Shown: positions 11,930 to 22,128 of the stretch, one piece after another
How the letters are laid out: each line of letters opens with the position of its first letter
How positions within the stretch are numbered: the stretch's first letter is position 1
Source of the DNA: Dioscorea cayenensis subsp. rotundata
Lineage: Eukaryota > Streptophyta > Magnoliopsida > Dioscoreales > Dioscoreaceae
Assembly (NCBI RefSeq): GCF_009730915.1
Contig: NC_052481.1
Span: 19,588,386 to 19,652,385 of the forward strand
Reading direction: 5' to 3'
Length of the DNA: 64,000 nucleotides
Notes under the pieces: model-generated
Seen by the model: the letters and a program-made list of their open reading frames with translations, nothing else
Told to the model about the DNA's origin: nothing
Database searches by the model: none
Position numbers and translations under genes: made by a program

Positions 11930-12840
11930 AAATTCTCTGATGCGGGCAACCCGAACCATTGCACGAGAACCTGTCAAATGCGTCGATTGTGCCTTAACAC
12001 TATGTGGTCCCGCAGAAAAAATTTAGGCTGAATGAGAGGTCCGGTCTCCAACGTGACTAGAGGCAAAGGTAATATCTCATCAATGGTACTACTGCTCACA
12101 AATTTTTTAAGGATTGAGACATGAAAAATTGGGTGAATACACAAGTCCTCTAGCAATTCCAATCTATATGCCATTGATCCAATGCATTGCAACACCCTCA
12201 AAGGACCGAAATACTTCATGCTCATTTTATAATTTTTTAGCAGAAACGCAGAATTTTTCCGGTATGGTTGAAATTTCACTAGGACCTAGTCTCCGATAGA
12301 AAAGTTAATATTCGAGCGCTTCTTATCAGCAAACCACTTCATTCTTGCATGTGCTTTAGTTAAATTCTGTTTTAACTATTGCAAATCTCTGTCTAGTCTA
12401 GTTTTATAATTCAATCACTAAAGGAGGATCATTGTCAAAACCTGTATGGAAAGAAGTAATATAGAACAATTCTGCCCATGGCAGTAACTCAGTCCCAAGA
12501 TTTGGGATTGTCTAACACAAAATAACGCAAATAATGCTCAATGTGTTTGTTGAGAACTTTTGTCTGTCCATCAGTTTTCGGATGGTAAGCTGTGGATATT
12601 GATAAAGTAGTGCCCATCTTTGTGAACAAATGGTTCCAAAATTTGTTGGTGAATGTCTTGTCACAGTCACTGACAATAGTCTTCGGAATACCTTGAAGTT
12701 TGACAATATATTGCATAAAATTTTCTGCAACAATTTGACTAGTAAAATTACCCTTGAGTGGAAGAAAATGACCGTATTTGGAAAGCTTGTCCATTGCTAC
12801 ATAAATCACTGAATACACTTTGTACATTAAGTTCTCTAAA
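11930..12840 (-). mobile_element. Ty3/gypsy retrotransposon fragment (integrase C-terminal part)
   Basis: Minus-strand reading frames at 12827-12489 and 12279-11974 carry the C-terminal half of a Ty3/gypsy integrase. The pieces include IYVAMDKLSKYGHFLPL, SDCDKTFTNKFWNHLF and STAYHPKTDGQTKVLNKHIE, and further on KYFGPLRVLQCIGSMAYRLEL followed by IHPIFHVSILKKF, the region just before a chromodomain. Plant chromoviruses have this order. No gag, protease or RT is present, and stops separate the two parts. It is a decayed fragment. Confidence 0.88.
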
Positions 12841-13479
12841 TTACTTCATTTTTGTGTTCCTTTCACAACTATGAATCAGCATGTTATCTTTAAATGAGTT
12901 CACAAATTTTAGTGAAGTTTATGTAAATCCTCCAAAAAGAACTATTAGATTTTTCCCACATGATTGCACGGTTTGGCACCTTATTATATCGGTATTCAAT
13001 TTGTTCAAAGTCTCATACTCTTGTTTTTGGCATGTGAATAGCAACAATTATTGTTAGGAATCATCTAAAAATGGACATAGTTGGAAAATTTGAGTTAGAA
13101 GAGAAGGAGAAGCAAGTAAGAGAGGAGACTTAGGAATGAAAGACGAATGCATTAGAATTAATATACTTTAAAAGACACAAAACACAAACTATATGTTTAT
13201 AATTGTAAGATGAATATTTCTCCTCTGCATTATATTTCATTTACAAGGTGTTTATATGTTTATATAGACAATAAAATCTAAACTTAATTATACAAGAAAA
13301 GAGGGCTAAGTAAAGAGAGGAATATTTTAAACAATAATGCATAAAATATTAAATATAATCATTCCTAAAATATCTAAATACAACCGATTCCACAATACTC
13401 TAAAAGACACAAAACACAAACTATATGATACATTAAAGAAAAAGGAATATAAAGGCCATAAAGTACTATAGAAAATGAG
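12841..13479. other. Spacer with a repeated short segment
   Basis: No gene is seen. The phrase TAAAAGACACAAAACACAAA is present at about 13168 and again at about 13401, each followed by CTATATG. This suggests a local duplication or parts of one element. Confidence 0.4.
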
Positions 13480-13838
13480 GCCCATTATTACAAAAGATAT
13501 GACAAACACTAGCCGAGAAAGTTCAAATGGATACAAAATAGAAGGAAGCGCACACTCAAGGGTATGTGAATGTTTTCTTTCAATCCCTTTATTACATTGT
13601 TTGTTATGTTTTCATGATTGCTTAGTCTTCATTGGTATGTTGTTTGGTCATGTGATCTTCTTTTGTTTTAGGTGGTTGCAATGCTTGTTAGATCAAAGAT
13701 TGAAATCTAGCCGTTCTTTTAGGGTTTGGTTGGATTAAGTGAGTAATTGTGGAAAAGGAAAAAGGAAAGAATAAGAATTGAAATTGACATAGCAAGAAAA
13801 AGTACGTGTGTATAAAAGGAAAAGGGAATAAAAAAAAA

Positions 13839-14034
13839 GTTGAATTTGATGGAACAGAGAGAAGAACTATTATGGAAAATGTTCTTTATTCATTTTACGT
13901 TGTCTATTCATCCATAGAGGAGAAAATAATTCTTCAAAGTTGAATTTGATGGAACAGAGAGAAGAACTATTATGGAAAATGTTCTTTATTCATTTTACGT
14001 TGTCTATTCATCCATAGAGGAGAAAATAATTCTT
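13839..14034. repeat. 100 bp tandem duplication in the NRPB12 pseudogene
   Basis: Two copies starting GTTGAATTTGATGG at 13839 and 13939 are identical over about 96 bp. The functional gene has one diverged copy at about 6818. The exact identity indicates a recent event. Confidence 0.93.
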
Positions 14035-14307
14035 TTTATGCTATTTTTAGTAGGGTTTGTGTTGATTGACTTAAAAATAGTGGCTAAAAATAATTGAAAT
14101 TGATTAAATAGAGAAAAGAAACTATTATAAAATATTTTTTTAATTCATCCTGTTTTATTTTCAAATGTACAACTGAAAATATTTTTCCTTCATTCTTTTG
14201 TATTTTTGCTTACATTCTACCTCAAACTCACACATAGCATTCTAGGTGTTGCACTTGTGTATTCTAAGATACTTTATATAATTATATCTTAGGGATTTTC
14301 TTGAATA

Positions 14308-14615
14308 CTTCATTTGGTCCTTTTTCACTTGTTTTATTTTGAAGGTTTTTTTTGAAATTTTTTAATTGTTTATTTAAAAAATTTATGAAGTATTAAATAT
14401 ATATTTTTTAATTTACCTTTCATATTTAATATAGTTCTACAATTTCTAATAAATCATATTCAACTATACATTTTATTAAATCATATTTTAAATCAGAGTA
14501 ATATTGAAAAGTTAATATAGTTTTTTATAAAATTTAAATCACCAATTAGTTTTAACCGATTTTTCTAGTACATGTGAATTAGTTAAAATAGACAAGTAAA
14601 AGAGACCGGAAGGAG
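14308..14615. mobile_element. Stowaway-like (Tc1/mariner) MITE
   Basis: The 308 bp insert has terminal inverted repeats CTTCATTTGGTCCTTTTTCA on the left and, read from the right end, CTCCTTCCGGTCTCTTTTAC. It is flanked by TA on both sides. The TIR wording and TA target duplication are typical of plant Stowaway elements. It is absent from the matching intron of the functional NRPB12 gene. Confidence 0.85.
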
Positions 14616-15171
14616 TAAATATCATTTTGGGTTTTTCATAATTCCCGCTTCTTTAGCTTTTTATGATATGTTGACATTGCAGATTCTCTTGTATTTATAT
14701 TCAAAATATTATTATTGTATAGATTGACAAAGTGTCAGTAAACTTAAAAAAAGTTTTGAAAGTGCTTGAGTTAGTTTGACACGGGTTTTAGTATTGTCTT
14801 CTGTACAAAAAGAAAAATTATATAAGATTATGATTTGCATTTTTTCCATGGACTACAGTTTCAGTAAACCTCTTGATCAACAACTACACACATTTCTAAA
14901 ACCTCAACATATCTGAGGCATGCAATAGTTCAACTGTATCTTGGTAGTCCAACCCTACAAAAAAATTTGCAGTTTTCTTTTTTTAGTACACAACCTCAAA
15001 TTGCAAGATACTTGTACTACTAATGTAAACCTTCTTGTGATAATGCAATACACAAGGAAAAAAAGACATCATGATGCAAGACAAAGGCTCATTGCAATAC
15101 AGTAGATTTTATGATTATGTAGTTTGTTTAGATGCTTCCATATTTGAGAAAAACTAAAGTTATTCGTATTC

Positions 15172-15460
15172 CCTCATAGACACTTGTAATCATATAATAT
15201 TCACGGGCATAATTTAAGGATCAATCATATAATTTTTTGGAATGATTTAAGACTCGGCATAATTCAAAGGTCAATCATATGCTAAATTGATGTCAATTAC
15301 TTATATTTAGCAATTGTAAATATTCCCAATTATTTAGTTCCTATTATAGATGTTAGACTCTTGTATAAATAAAGTACACAATTGTATTATCTCTAATATA
15401 ACAATCAATGAAAAATATTTTTTTACTTTACTTATCCTTCTCTTTCAACATTTATCGATT
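15172..15460. mobile_element. LTR-like insertion in the NRPB12 pseudogene
   Basis: About 290 bp are inserted relative to the functional gene between TTATTC and AAATTTTGTTAGAC. The end reads like a retrotransposon LTR terminus: TATAAATAAAGTACACAATTG, then AATCAATGAAAAATA, then TCTCTTTCAACA. No internal coding part is present, so a solo LTR is the likeliest reading. I did not find a clean target duplication. Confidence 0.5.
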
Positions 15461-16180
15461 AAATTTTGTTAGACCTATTATTGCCAATACAAGTAGGATT
15501 TTGTAGTCATATACCACACAATTAGCAAAAATCCTTGCTTGTCAGATGATTGCCTTAGGTTGACTGATAGGTATTTTTGGGAGGTTGTTGACCTCTCGTT
15601 CCAATAAGTACCAAAATCAATTTGTTAAAGTTAATGGCTATGAAAAGAGTAGTGCATTATCAAAGTCATTTTGGTTTCAAGTAGTTAACTGTACTAAAAA
15701 TAAGTTTCTTGTGTGGCTTGCGGAATGGTGAGAGTTCGAATCCTCATTGAAAGAATTAACTCACGCGTCATATGAGACATCGTACTGCGTCACGAGACAT
15801 ATGTTTTTGTCAAATCTAAAGTAGTGTATTCTCTTCTATCTTTTCTTAATTTGACCACTCAAATGGAGGGCTTCTTAGTTGATTTTCATTATGTTTCTTT
15901 TTAGTTGTTGAACATAAGTTTTTCTTATTTTCACCTTTGGGATTTTATTTCACAGTTGTTCAATTGTTGAGTGACATTAGAGCATGGGACCCGGTTGAAA
16001 TTAACGTAAAAAAAAATGATTTTGTGGTTATTATTTGTTGTGAAATCCCTTGTTTATGTAGTTACTTACAGTGTTAAACTTTTTTAAATAGGACTGTTAG
16101 TATTCTGAACCAGCACTGAGCAAACTATGTTTGTGGGGTTTTTCTTGAAGTTACATCATTTGTGGAAATATTTTGACTAG

Positions 16181-17160
16181 CTTTGTTTCTTTTGAGTTTG
16201 GGTATGTTGGGCATTTCAATAATTCCAAAATAGTATATCTTTTTTTATTGTGTATGGGTTGCTCTTATTATATATCTTTTGTTGGGCATTTCAGTAATTC
16301 CAAAATACTTTTGGAATTTGGATATACGACTTTTAGTATTCAGAACCAGCAATAGGTCATGTTGTGATTAGATATAGGGTCAAAACAGTAGTAAATTTTA
16401 CTATGATTACAACTGAACTAACTAATACTCAAAGGCTTCATTTCCCCACTCCAAATGTTAGACATTATCATTTAAATAATACCTGATAAAAGTCTCATAA
16501 TTTCTGCAGCATTAAGTCAAGAGTAATTAGATTTGATTAATATAAGTTAATCTGAACTTATGAAAGCATGACATGAGTATTCAAGTGGTTTTTAACAATA
16601 ATTAAGCTGGTGTGTTCAAATGTTCATTGTGAATTATGAATGGTTAGATGTAAACAGAATTGTGCTGTAAATCTATACAAATAGATGGATGATCCCATGA
16701 TCATAGTTCTATAATTGATTAAATTGTGGCGCCCCACATTTCATATCAACACTAGCAAGCCATCACAATTATATATATTTGCAAATTATGATTATGATAA
16801 AACATCATTATTTTCTTATGATAAAATCAAAACCATTATCATTGAATATTACATATCTGGTTTCAATAAAATCAAACCATTATTACTCTTTTAATCAAGG
16901 TTGATGTTTGTTATATAAAACAAACTGCAAATTTCACATGTTTCAGATGGACATTACATAGCTAACATCTAATTGCTTTATCATTAATTTTATCAAAAAT
17001 GTCACAATACTTCTACATTTCTAAGCACATCACGATCATTTTACCACAAGATTTCCACAAATTTAAGGGCACACCAAAATATTGCATACCCATCATCTAA
17101 TCATTGCCCCAACACAAAATGATAAAACATTCACAAATACGAGGGAAAATAGAGCAAGAA
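16181..17160. other. AT-rich intergenic stretch
   Basis: Shows a short duplicated phrase, TTGGGCATTTCAATAATTCC at about 16208 and a near copy at about 16281. No gene is seen. Confidence 0.5.
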
Positions 17161-17188
17161 TAATTTTTTACTTCCAAATTTACTTCAT

Positions 17189-20100
17189 CTAACGCTCTAA
17201 ACTTTTACCTCCACCTTTACTCCCTCCTTCAAGCATGGTTATCCTTTTTGCAAAAGGAGCTACAAGAGCTGATAAAAAACAAGAAAAAATAGCTAGAAAG
17301 ACTTGTGGATTTGAGCTGCCAAAGAGAGCAAGTCGATCAGCAAAGGAATTGAAATCACGATCGATATGATCAAAAATAGAATTCAAGCCATCAGGCGCAA
17401 TGTGGTTGATGGAGTGAATGATCGCGGAGTTTCTCCAAGTAATGATGTTGTTGAAATTCTGAAGAAGTTGAATGGCAAAACAACAGTTAGTGTAGAGATT
17501 TGAAGGAGTCCAGCCAAAGTTAGAGCAGTGATCCAGGGCAAATTGAATAGCGAGTAATTCAGCTTCAAGGGAAGATGCACATGAAACACCAGCAGTTCCT
17601 GCAATAAGGATTAACTGATGATTAGTAAAAGTAAAAAAGCCCAACCCAGCCATACCTGAATGAGGATCCCAAGCCGCATCAGTTGAGACAGAAATGGAGA
17701 GCTGGGCAGGCCTGGATAATATAGAGATATGTTTATGAATAAGGTCATGAGCAGAGAAGTAGTCATGGGTAGCTGTCCAAACTTTGGAAGGGATCAAGTT
17801 GAAGTTTGCCGATATTTGCCTAAAGATAAAATTGCATCTAGCAGTCCAAATGTGATAAGCCACAGATGCAAGGAAAGCTTTGGCAAAATCACAGCTGGTG
17901 TTACAATGCAAGTTGCAAGTAATCCAAGTGCCCTGCGTAAGTTGAGTAAGGAAGGAGTGGTCCAGACCCAGCTAATTTAAAGCAATCAACCAACAACTAA
18001 CAGAATTCCTGCATTCCCAGAATAGGTGAGTAGAGTTTTCAGGATGAATATTACAAAAGTGGCAAAGAGAGGCAGGTCCAATGTTAAGATTAAAGAGATA
18101 AGCGGCAGTAGGAAGCTTCCCATGAGCAAGCTTCCACATGAAAACCTTTACACGTGGGACAACCATCAATTTCCAAATGGCTTGCCACCCAGTCCAATTC
18201 AAGTGAGAAGTCCCCCCAGAATTAACAAAATCATATACAGTAGCCACAGTAGTGGCTTTGGATGAAATGGGTCGCCAGACCCAATCATTAGAAGCGTTGG
18301 TGTCAAAAATGGAATCATTAAGCACAACTCTGCTCAGGTTGCCACCGAAAAGCTCAGAACAAGCATTTAAATTATAAGTACCCTCAGAGATAAAAGAAGT
18401 GACTGCAAGGGTATCAGTGACATTCATATTGATAAAGGTAGGCTTGTATTTGAGAGGGAGATCCAGAATCCAAGGATCCTCCCAAACATTAACAAGATTT
18501 GGATTACAAGTAGCAAGATGAAAGTTAGGTTTAAGGACAAACATTGTTTTTGAAATAGCTTTGTGCAAACTGGAGACAGAAGATTGAGAACAGTTGTTCC
18601 AAATGCGCCAATTTGGATACTTATGAAGAAAGATTGAAACCCAAATTTTATCAGAATTGTTGGCGATAGAAAAAGCATGTTTGGCCATGAGAGCAGTACG
18701 AGCGCGTCTAAGATTGCACAGACCTAAACCCCCCTTAGATTTAGAAAGAGTAGAAACATGCCAACCAATAGAATGGAAACTCTGACCCCTGCCATGCCTA
18801 CCCCAAAGAAATCTGTGAGCAAACTTGGAAATGGAGTCCAGAATTGAGTCCGGAAGATGGAAAATGGAAAAATAGTAGACTGGAAGCAAGAAAATACTAG
18901 AATTAATAAGAGTGATTCGCCCAGCCTATGAAATGGGGGAATGATTCCAATTATTTATAGCAGCATCAGTTTTGTTGACAAGAGATCGGAATTGGTTAAC
19001 AGGAAGACGAAAGGGAGAGATAGGAACTCCCAAGTATGTAAAAGGAAATTTCCCAATTTTGATGTTAAGAATTGAGGCAATAGATTTGGAAATCTTCTTA
19101 TTAAACCAACTGGGTAGGAAAAAAGCTGATTTGTTAAGGTTGGGATTCTGGCCAGAAATAGTAGCATACAAGTTTAGGCAAAAAAGGATGTTTCTAGCAG
19201 ATTGCCTAGAAGCCTTAGAGATTATGATAAGATCATCGGTAAACATGAGATGGTTGATGTTCCGCGTGAGCCGAGCATCAAACCCAGGGATGAAGTTAAT
19301 ATAGAGAGCATGGTTGAGAATTGCAGAAAGATTTTGAGAAGCTAGGATAAAGAGAAGAGGGGAAATGGAGTCACCCTGACGAACACCCCGAGAACTAGCC
19401 ATCCATCTAGAAGGCCGACCATTGATAAAAAAAGAAAAGGAGGTGGAGGTAAGACAAGACTCAATCCATTTAATCCAAATATCGGGAAAGCACATTCTTT
19501 GGAGGGTTGCAAGAATCAGGTTCCAATTAATAGTATCAAAGGCCTTCTCAATGTCTATCTTTAAAAGCATCCTAGGGGGGCTAGATTTGTCAATTTCCAT
19601 GGAATGAACAATCTCCTGAACAGCAAGGATATTGTCAACGGTAGATCTACCCGCAAGAAAACCCGTCTGCTCAGGGCCAATTAATTTGGGGAGAACAATT
19701 TTGAGTCTAGCCGCAAGAATTTTAGAGATAATTTTATAACAAACATTGCAGAGAGATATAGGGTGAAAGTCAGAAACTTTTTGAGGATGCTCAATTTTTG
19801 GAATAAGAAAAACAAATGTTTTACCCCAAGAATTAGGAATTTTAGCAGTGTCAAAAACATGAGCAATGGCTTTAAAAATGTGATCTCCCAAAATATTCCA
19901 GTAAAAGAGATAAAATTCAACATTAAAGCCATCCGGACCCGGAGATTTTCCACGCGACATGGACCTAAGGGATCGGAATACTTCCCCCTTGGTGACAGGT
20001 TTGATCAGATAGTCCTTGTCATCAGATCGTCCTTGTCATCAGATAGAAGCATAGGAAGATCATCCGGGATGACGGACAACACATAATCAAGAGTGGGAGA

Positions 20101-21345
20101 AGAGGAAGAGGCCCAAAGATTATGATAATAAGAAAGAAACTCATTCTCAATATCATCTTTAAGAGTAAAAATATTGCCATTATTATCTCTAAGGGAGTGA
20201 ATTTTGGATTTAACCTGGCGGGCCTTAACGACCCGGTGAAAGAACGCAGAGTTGACATCTCCCTGGTTAAGCCACTGCATCCGTGCTCGCTGAGCCCAGA
20301 AGATGGAATTTTGACGCAAAAGGGCAGCAAGACGATTGCGCAAGGAACGGAGCCAAAGATGATTCCACGGATCCAGAAGCAAGATTTCACTCTCTTCTGT
20401 AGCAATGATTTCCGCTTCTAGATTCGAGATCTCCATATCGATAGGTCTTAAACCTGCAACACGCCAAGTAATAAGGTTATGTTTAGCACGATTAATACAG
20501 TGATGGAAAAAATGAATGGGGGAAGAGGAGCTGGAAGGATCATTAAAAGCATTCATAACATTGCTATGACACCCTTGATAATCCAACCAATAGTTATCAA
20601 AGCGAAAAACAGGGTTTTTAGAAAATGCGTAAGAGCGAGCCTCCAGCAAAAGGGGGGAGTGGTCAGAACAAGCTCTCGGAAGATGGCGGTTATGAACAGA
20701 AGAGAAGTGAGCAGCCCAATCATGATTGACGAGGAACCGATCAAGACAGGCCCAGCGGCAAGCCAACCCCGTCCGGTTATTGCACCAAGTGAATCGTGAT
20801 CCTACAAAATCAACATCAATTAAGGCATTACGAGTAACAAAATTAGAAAAAAAGTGAGATTTAGAAGAATAGGAACGAGGGTTGCCGCCACGAAAGTCCG
20901 ACTCAGAGAGAACCGCATTGAAATCGCCCGCAAGGACCCAGGGGAGGCAAATGTCACTAATTCTGGAGATAGTGTTCCAAAGGGTTTTCTGAAAGGCCAG
21001 AATCTGGGAGTTATAAACAATAGAGAGGATCCAGGGGCCATCCATGGAAGTAATCACTAAGTTAAGGGACATGAAAGAAGCAGCAACAGGAGTCACCCTG
21101 CTAAGGCAGCGAGACCAAAGGGTGATGATGCCTCCCGATAAACCACGAGCCGGGATGGCCGCCCATTCCCACTACATAGCAAACTTGTTGCAAAACCGAA
21201 GAGAGCAAGAATGATCAGTTTTCGTCTCAACCAGACAGATAATAGAAGGTTTGAAACGGCGAATGATATCATTAATCCGATCAATAGTACGGGGGTTAAA
21301 AGCCCCACGACAGTTCCAACAAAGAATCTTGATATGAGCCGACAT
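17189..21345 (-). pseudogene. LINE ORF2: endonuclease, reverse transcriptase, zf-RVT, RNase H
   Basis: Domains in order: an apurinic-type endonuclease starting ILCWNCRGAFNPRTIDRI, its DHSPLLLE box near the middle, a linker, reverse transcriptase with SPGPDGFNVEFY, GVRQGDSISPLLFILA and the active-site box FTDD (family FADD/YADD), a zf-RVT region with CHFCN, and a plant-type RNase H with STDAAW and SLEAELLAI. The RNase H third acidic site reads YTNC where the family has a TD pair, which may be inactivating. The frame is broken by in-frame TAG codons at 21172-21174, 18926-18928 and 17972-17974, and by a 17 bp tandem duplication at 20012-20044. Apart from these four lesions it is a single frame of nearly 1,400 codons. 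Confidence 0.92.
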
Positions 21346-21382
21346 AATAAAACAAAAGGGAGAAATCGCAGAAAGAAAGAGA

Positions 21383-21640
21383 TTAAGAAGTGGTGGATGA
21401 TCTCCCTTTTTTAGGGCGAGACTTGTTCTTAGTGGGTGCCCGTCTGGCAAGAGCCTCCAGTTTGACATCTTTTTGGTAGTTGGATAAGAGCATATTATCA
21501 TCTGGTTCAAAAAGGGAACCAGATCCATCAGAGCCCACCAACGATCCTTCATCACCCAAGTCATCCAAGTCCTCCATAAGGAGATCATGCTGAGGAGGGG
21601 GATGAAGAGCATTCACAACTCGATCCACCAGAGAGGAGTG
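21383..21640 (-). pseudogene. LINE ORF1 C-terminal fragment
   Basis: About 82 codons ending at 21383, 38 bp upstream of the ORF2 start. The piece is acidic in the middle (MEDLDDLGDEGSLVGS) and basic at the end (KNKSRPKKGRSSTTS), as in plant LINE ORF1 tails. The remainder was lost by 5' truncation. Confidence 0.55.
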
Positions 21641-21645
21641 AGAAT

Positions 21646-22128
21646 GGTTATCTTTAAAATCTTACTTTACCTTATTGGAAAGAACCTATGGCAAGCAGAC
21701 CCTGATAAACAAAATGATCGGAGTTCTTAACAAATTGAACCTTCAAGCTTTTAACAAACACATTGGTTCATTTACTAACCTACCAAAACCTAACTGCAAA
21801 TTAGATTTCATTTGAAAAGTATTCACAGCCATCAAACATAATCCTCTTTTAACAACAATCTGTTTCCGGCACAACTGCAAATGAATCAAACTATATACCT
21901 CACTTTCTTTATTTGATACATCACATTTCAGGTCATCAACTAGTTCTCTCACCATTTGTTACCAACGCAAACATTAGTAGAAACAAATATCAACAAAATT
22001 AATTGGCAAAATACTCAAATCAGAGAAACAAAATCCAATGCCCACACAGGAAAAGAAAAAAGAACCAAATATTTATATATTTATTTGCCATTTTTCCTTA
22101 TGTGTGACTTCGAAAACAAGAATACTAC
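21646..22128. other. 3' flank of VPS52
   Basis: No further exon is seen. It presumably holds the VPS52 3' UTR between its stop codon and the truncated LINE. Confidence 0.5.

Larger units (their letters stand above)
13480..16180 (+). pseudogene. Truncated, intron-containing duplicate of NRPB12
   Basis: The end of exon 2, intron 2, exon 3 and 3' flank of NRPB12 (about 6530-8300) recur here. A relic of exon 2 ends in AAGCGCACACTCAAG before GTATGTG (true copy AAGCGCACACGCAGAG). The intron is collinear: both have TGTTTGTTATGTTTTC, TTAGGGTTTGGTTGGATT, GCATTCTAGCTGTTGCACTT-type and ACATATTTGGGGCATGCA-type blocks. The relic of exon 3 at 15956 reads TTGTTCAATTGTTGAG, lacking part of the codons. Exon 1 and most of exon 2 are absent, so it cannot make the subunit. 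Retained intron sequence shows a DNA-level duplication rather than a retrocopy. Later insertions (14308-14615, about 15172-15460) and a tandem duplication enlarged it. Confidence 0.9.
17161..21645 (-). mobile_element. LINE retrotransposon with RNase H, nearly complete ORF2
   Basis: A minus-strand L1-type plant LINE. It holds the tail of ORF1 (21628-21383) and a complete ORF2 from a start at 21345 to about 17189. Everything upstream of ORF1's C-terminus is missing, so it is 5' truncated at about 21645, only 0.5 kb past the stop of VPS52. A poly(A)-derived T run at the left end is weak (17164-17171). The two LINEs at 8764 and 39570 share the same domain order but are much more broken. Confidence 0.9.

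Noticed and set aside
13475..13738. Plus-strand frame as a second functional NRPB12
   Set aside because: It is intron sequence read through from the exon 2 relic; the zinc-binding Cys pairs are absent.
18026..21414. Several plus-strand frames of 60-110 codons
   Set aside because: They are antisense to LINE ORF2 and carry no recognisable motif.
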